A DNA stretch of 64,000 nt from Haliscomenobacter sp040401995. Lineage in GTDB: Bacteria; Bacteroidota; Bacteroidia; Chitinophagales; Saprospiraceae. Both the position numbers and the translations under genes were made by a program. The stretch's first letter is position 1, and each line of letters starts with the position of its first letter. The notes below the pieces were generated by a model. That model worked only from the letters and a program-made list of their open reading frames with translations, made no database searches and was not told the origin of the DNA. The stretch lies in assembly GCA_040401995.1 (NCBI GenBank), contig JBBANM010000002.1, positions 79,100-143,099 on the forward strand, in the 5' to 3' direction. Shown here piece after piece: positions 60,816 to 64,000 of the stretch.

Positions 60816-62179
60816 TGGGGGTAGCAGGTTTTTCAAAGTTCAGCAAAGAAGAAAAGCTCCAATGGATTGTGGCGCAGTTCGCCAATGACCCCGAGCATGC
60901 CTTGGAAGTGTTACAAGGTTTTTGGCATCAAGATGCTGATGTGCAACGCATTTTTGATGGATTCAGCGAGAACACCATTAGCAATTTTTTCTTGCCCTTT
61001 GGCATTGCTCCCAATTTTTTGATCGATGAAGTGACTTATGCCGTCCCGATGGTGATTGAGGAAAGCTCGGTGGTAGCTGCAGCCTCTAGCGCCGCCAAAT
61101 TTTGGCAGTCACGCGGCGGTTTTTATACCGAGATCATCGATACCATTAAATTAGGACAACTCCATTTTTCCTGGTCAGGGTCAGCAAAAAAACTCCACCG
61201 TTTGCTCCCCGAATTGAAGATGGAGCTGTTGGCCGATGTACAACACCTTACCGCCAATATGGAAAAACGCGGCGGCGGCATACTCGATATTGAATTGCTG
61301 GATTTTACCGATCGCGAACCCGATTATTTTCAGCTGAAAGTAAGTTTTGAAACTTGCGATTCGATGGGCGCCAACTTCATCAATTCGGTGCTCGAAGCTT
61401 TTGGCCAACGCCTACAACGTTTTGTTGCCGAGCATCCTGAAATGAAGGCTGATGAACGCAACTTGACCATCATCATGGCTATTTTGTCTAATTATACCCC
61501 TGATTGTTTGGTACGCGCTACGCTCAGTTGCCCAGTTGAGCAATTGAACAACGCCTGTGAAGGAATGGATGGCGCCACTTTTGCAGAAAAATTTAGCAAA
61601 GCGGTACGCATTGCCCATATAGATCCTTACCGCGCAACGACCCACAACAAAGGTATTTTCAACGGTATCGATGCGGTAGTATTGGCTACCGGCAATGATT
61701 TTCGGGCAGTGGAAGCTTGCGGGCATACCTACGCAGCGCGCGATGGCAGTTACCGCAGCTTGAGCCACTGCGTGGTTGAAGATGGCGTCTTCCGTTTTTG
61801 GTTGGATTTGCCTATTGCCTTGGGCACTGTTGGGGGGCTGACCAAATTGCACCCTTTAGCCAAACTTTCTCTTGAAATAATGGGGCAGCCCAGCGCCCGC
61901 CAATTGATGTCGATCATTGCTTCAGCCGGATTGGCGCAAAATTTTGCTGCACTACGATCACTGGTGACCACCGGCATTCAAAAAGGGCACATGAAAATGC
62001 ACTTGATGAACATCCTGAACCACTTGGAAGCTACCGAAGCAGAATCGCGGGTCATTGTTCACCAGTTTGCGAATGAGGCGGTTTCTTTTTCGGCGGTGCG
62101 CGATCATTTGGCTACGTTACGGCAAGCCCAAGCGTTTGTACCCCATAACACCGGGGCAGCCAACCTTAAAAATCGGTGA
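60815..62179 (+). CDS. mvaA: Hydroxymethylglutaryl-CoA reductase (class II type)
   Basis: A 454-residue enzyme converting HMG-CoA to mevalonate, without membrane anchor. Start is ATG 60815 (MGVAGFSKFSKEEKLQWI), sharing one base with the fni stop. Blocks: ENTISNFFLPFGIAPNFLID, VPMVIEESSVVAAASSAAKF (catalytic Glu), FETCDSMGANFINSVLEAFG (the DAMGxN-type element), FWLDLPIALGTVGGLTKLHP and GHMKMHLMN with the catalytic His. Class II enzymes are usual in bacteria. Cofactor preference (NADH or NADPH) cannot be read with confidence. Ends 4 bases before the GYDIA kinase gene. Confidence 0.94.
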   Translation: MGVAGFSKFSKEEKLQWIVAQFANDPEHALEVLQGFWHQDADVQRIFDGFSENTISNFFLPFGIAPNFLIDEVTYAVPMVIEESSVVAAASSAAKFWQSRGGFYTEIIDTIKLGQLHFSWSGSAKKLHRLLPELKMELLADVQHLTANMEKRGGGILDIELLDFTDREPDYFQLKVSFETCDSMGANFINSVLEAFGQRLQRFVAEHPEMKADERNLTIIMAILSNYTPDCLVRATLSCPVEQLNNACEGMDGATFAEKFSKAVRIAHIDPYRATTHNKGIFNGIDAVVLATGNDFRAVEACGHTYAARDGSYRSLSHCVVEDGVFRFWLDLPIALGTVGGLTKLHPLAKLSLEIMGQPSARQLMSIIASAGLAQNFAALRSLVTTGIQKGHMKMHLMNILNHLEATEAESRVIVHQFANEAVSFSAVRDHLATLRQAQAFVPHNTGAANLKNR

Positions 62180-62183
62180 GCAT

Positions 62184-63131
62184 ATGCCCGATAGCTCGCT
62201 CCATCATTATTATGCCCACGGCAAATTGTTGCTCTCTGGCGAGTATTTTGTGCTTGATGGCGCACTTTCCCTAGCCTTACCTACCCGGCAAGGCCAAAGT
62301 TTAACGCTGGAAATTTTAGCTGACAACACATCACAAATCCAATGGGAAAGCTACGATGCCGATGGCGCCTGCTGGTTTCAAGGGGTTTTTGATGCCACCG
62401 AATTGGTTTATCAAACAGGTACAGATACTGAAATTGGCCAACGTTTGGAGACCATACTGCGTACCATCCGCCAATTAAACCCAGCATTTTTGACAGCTCA
62501 ACAAAACATCAAGGTCGTTACCCGCCTAGAATTTTCGCGACATTGGGGATTGGGCAGTAGTTCAACTTTGATCAGTTGCTTGGCGCAATGGAGCAATACC
62601 GATCCTTACGCCTTGTTGCAGGCAAGTTTTGGCGGGTCAGGCTACGACATTGCCTGCGCCCAGGCGGCGGGCCCCATTTTTTATCAACGCCTACAAAACC
62701 AACCTACACATCAAGCCATTGATTGGCGCCCTTCCTTTTCAGCGCAGCTGTATTTTGTGTATTTGGGCAAAAAACAAAACAGTCGGGATGGCATTCAGCG
62801 TTACCGGGCATTGACCGACAACAACGATAAATCGCAGTTGATTGAAACCATCGATCAACTGACTATGAAGATCACAGCCGCTACCGACCTGGTTTCCTTT
62901 GAGCAATTGCTGCTTGAACATGAGGAATTGATCGCGCAAACCCTAAATTTGCCGCGCGCCAAAAACCTTTATTTTCCTGATTTCTGGGGCGAAATTAAAT
63001 CCCTTGGCGCTTGGGGCGGCGATTTTGTGTTGGCTACCAGCGCGCGATCAGCAGCGGAAACGCGCGCTTATTTCAACGAAAAAGGTTTTTGGGATGTTTA
63101 TAAGTTTGATGATATGGTGGTTTTAAACTAG
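62184..63131 (+). CDS. GYDIA-family GHMP kinase (probable mevalonate-pathway kinase)
   Basis: A 315-residue GHMP-superfamily small-molecule kinase. It starts at ATG 62184 (MPDSSLHHYYAHGKLLLSGE), 4 bases after mvaA. Features: AHGKLLLSGEYFVLDGALSL (motif 1 of GHMP kinases), the ATP-binding HWGLGSSSTLISCL (about 120), and GGSGYDIACAQAAGP, the motif for which the family is named. The third GHMP block seems partly degenerate in LGAWGGDFVLATSA. The substrate is unproven; mevalonate or phosphomevalonate are likely because the gene sits directly behind the HMG-CoA reductase. Confidence 0.88.
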   Translation: MPDSSLHHYYAHGKLLLSGEYFVLDGALSLALPTRQGQSLTLEILADNTSQIQWESYDADGACWFQGVFDATELVYQTGTDTEIGQRLETILRTIRQLNPAFLTAQQNIKVVTRLEFSRHWGLGSSSTLISCLAQWSNTDPYALLQASFGGSGYDIACAQAAGPIFYQRLQNQPTHQAIDWRPSFSAQLYFVYLGKKQNSRDGIQRYRALTDNNDKSQLIETIDQLTMKITAATDLVSFEQLLLEHEELIAQTLNLPRAKNLYFPDFWGEIKSLGAWGGDFVLATSARSAAETRAYFNEKGFWDVYKFDDMVVLN

Positions 63132-63135
63132 ACAT

Positions 63136-63879
63136 ATGGCAACGACTTGGTACGAAGGTGAAGTGACCGACATAATTGATGAAACGCCTACCACAAAACG
63201 TTTTTGGGTTAAAGTCCCGGATTTGGATCGCTTTGATTTCCAACCTGGGCAGTTTGTAACGATGGATCTGCCCATTCATGAAAAACGTTTGCAGCGCTGG
63301 CGCAGTTATTCCATTGCCAGTGCTCCGGCTGATACCAATACTTTGGAGTTTTGTATTGTTAAGCTGGAGGGCGGACTGGCTACGCAATATCTTTTTGATG
63401 ACGTAAAGCCAGGTTCGAGCATCCGTTTCAAAGGGCCAAACGGCGTTTTTACCCTACCGTCAACTATTGAAAAAGACCTGGTGATGATATGTACGGGAAC
63501 TGGAGTAGCGCCTTTTCGGAGCATGCTACAACATCTGCAACATACTGGCCAAGCTCACCGCAACATCCACCTAATTTTTGGCACCCGCTACGCTGAAGGT
63601 ATCTTGTACCAAAACGAATTTATTGAATTACAAAAAACGAAGCCAGAATTCCGTTTTTCCGTAGCCTTGTCCAAAGAACCAGCAATTGATCCCGCGCTTT
63701 TTGATTTTGAGGTCAAATCTGGTTATGTGCATCAATTGTACCAATCAGCTTATACCGAGCAACGCGATAATGTGCTATTTTACCTCTGTGGCTGGCAAAA
63801 TATGGTGGATCAGGCCGTAATTAATATAGAAAACATGGGTTATCAAAAAAATCAAATCATCACTGAACTTTACGGATAA
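63136..63879 (+). CDS. Ferredoxin-NADP reductase-like FAD/NAD(P)H oxidoreductase
   Basis: A 247-residue FNR-superfamily flavoprotein. The FAD-binding beta-barrel covers 1-105, with the FAD block RSYSIASAPADTNTLEFCIV and VKLEGGLATQYLFDDVKPGS. The NAD(P)H domain (about 110-247) has MICTGTGVAPFRSMLQHLQ, IHLIFGTRYAEGILYQNEF and FYLCGWQNMVDQAVINIENM. No iron-sulfur domain is attached. It shares spacing with the mevalonate genes (4 bases after the kinase stop), and may recycle ferredoxin or supply electrons, but the link to isoprenoid synthesis is only positional. Confidence 0.9.
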   Translation: MATTWYEGEVTDIIDETPTTKRFWVKVPDLDRFDFQPGQFVTMDLPIHEKRLQRWRSYSIASAPADTNTLEFCIVKLEGGLATQYLFDDVKPGSSIRFKGPNGVFTLPSTIEKDLVMICTGTGVAPFRSMLQHLQHTGQAHRNIHLIFGTRYAEGILYQNEFIELQKTKPEFRFSVALSKEPAIDPALFDFEVKSGYVHQLYQSAYTEQRDNVLFYLCGWQNMVDQAVINIENMGYQKNQIITELYG

Positions 63880-63949
63880 ACTGTTTTGAAAGTAGCCTAC
63901 AGGTTGTTTTGATTTGGAAAAAAATGGTAATTTCGAGCATTACCTCATT

Positions 63950-64000
63950 AGAGTGTGTTTGGATTTTTAGTTCGCAAGCGAAAATGAGTCAAAATTTGCA
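63950..64000. repeat. Family A hairpin repeat, copy A4, cut off by the window end
   Basis: The first 51 bases of a repeat that matches A3 almost exactly (AGAGTGTGTTTGGATTTTTA..., then TTCGCAAGCGAAAATGAG). The remainder lies beyond the window. Confidence 0.85.

Overview
The window looks like chromosome of a Bacteroidota member. Lineage markers are the GldD gliding lipoprotein, DUF4294 and DUF4175 proteins, a GYDIA-type GHMP kinase, an OmpA protein with TPR and PD40 repeats (PorE-like), an HU protein with an acidic tail, and a very small basic AURKAIP1/COX24-like protein. Starts rarely carry a Shine-Dalgarno sequence, and several TAnnTTTG (-7) promoter elements are visible. The mevalonate-pathway genes fit Saprospiraceae-like or other marine and activated-sludge Bacteroidota better than Bacteroides, but the exact genus is my inference. 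I saw no tRNA, rRNA, CRISPR array, phage or intact IS transposase. Coding density is high and most genes are housekeeping.

Layout. 1-4.6 kb (minus): the 5' part of a large FAD-linked dehydrogenase, an OmpA protein, DUF4294 and hemA. 4.8-6.6 kb: aspS. 6.7-10.1 kb (minus): alpha-amylase, an apparently interrupted DinB gene and an acyltransferase. 10.3-16.2 kb (plus): deoC, then SPOR protein-rodA-tgt-lptG, then an ECF sigma factor. 16.5-25.4 kb (plus): mutY, ssb, gldD, DUF5691, a CNNM/CorC-type protein, ftcD and a PorE-like OmpA protein. 25.4-31.1 kb: a haem-motif FG-GAP lipoprotein, a D15-type barrel protein, an M20 amidohydrolase and a MurG-like glycosyltransferase. 31.2-34.3 kb: a tiny lipoprotein, a one-domain ModE-like regulator and a TonB-dependent receptor preceded by a ModE-like operator. 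34.4-37.8 kb (minus): HU, TPR lipoprotein, the 31-residue basic protein and RNase G. 38.2-40.0 kb: yicC-gmk-apaG. 40.1-51.8 kb: an OmpA lipoprotein, a hydrolase, an M1 peptidase with HEAT-like tail, DUF4175, a glucosaminidase and ribosomal protein S1. 51.9-59.6 kb: a PMT-like glycosyltransferase, then egtB-egtD-UBP zinc finger-cNMP histidine kinase-receiver/flavoprotein fusion. 59.8-63.9 kb: idi2-HMG-CoA reductase-GYDIA kinase-ferredoxin-NADP reductase-like protein.

Three signals stand out. First, a perfect 22-bp-armed palindrome containing a ModE-type operator lies between a ModE-like gene and a TonB receptor, suggesting molybdate- or tungstate-controlled outer-membrane uptake. Second, ergothioneine genes are joined at 12-base spacings to a redox-type signalling set (UBP finger, cNMP-binding kinase, receiver/flavoprotein without the CxxC). 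Third, three families of intergenic hairpin repeats (A about 162 bp, B 165 bp, C about 125 bp) occur in several copies; in A and B paired bases change together between copies, so the fold itself appears to be conserved.
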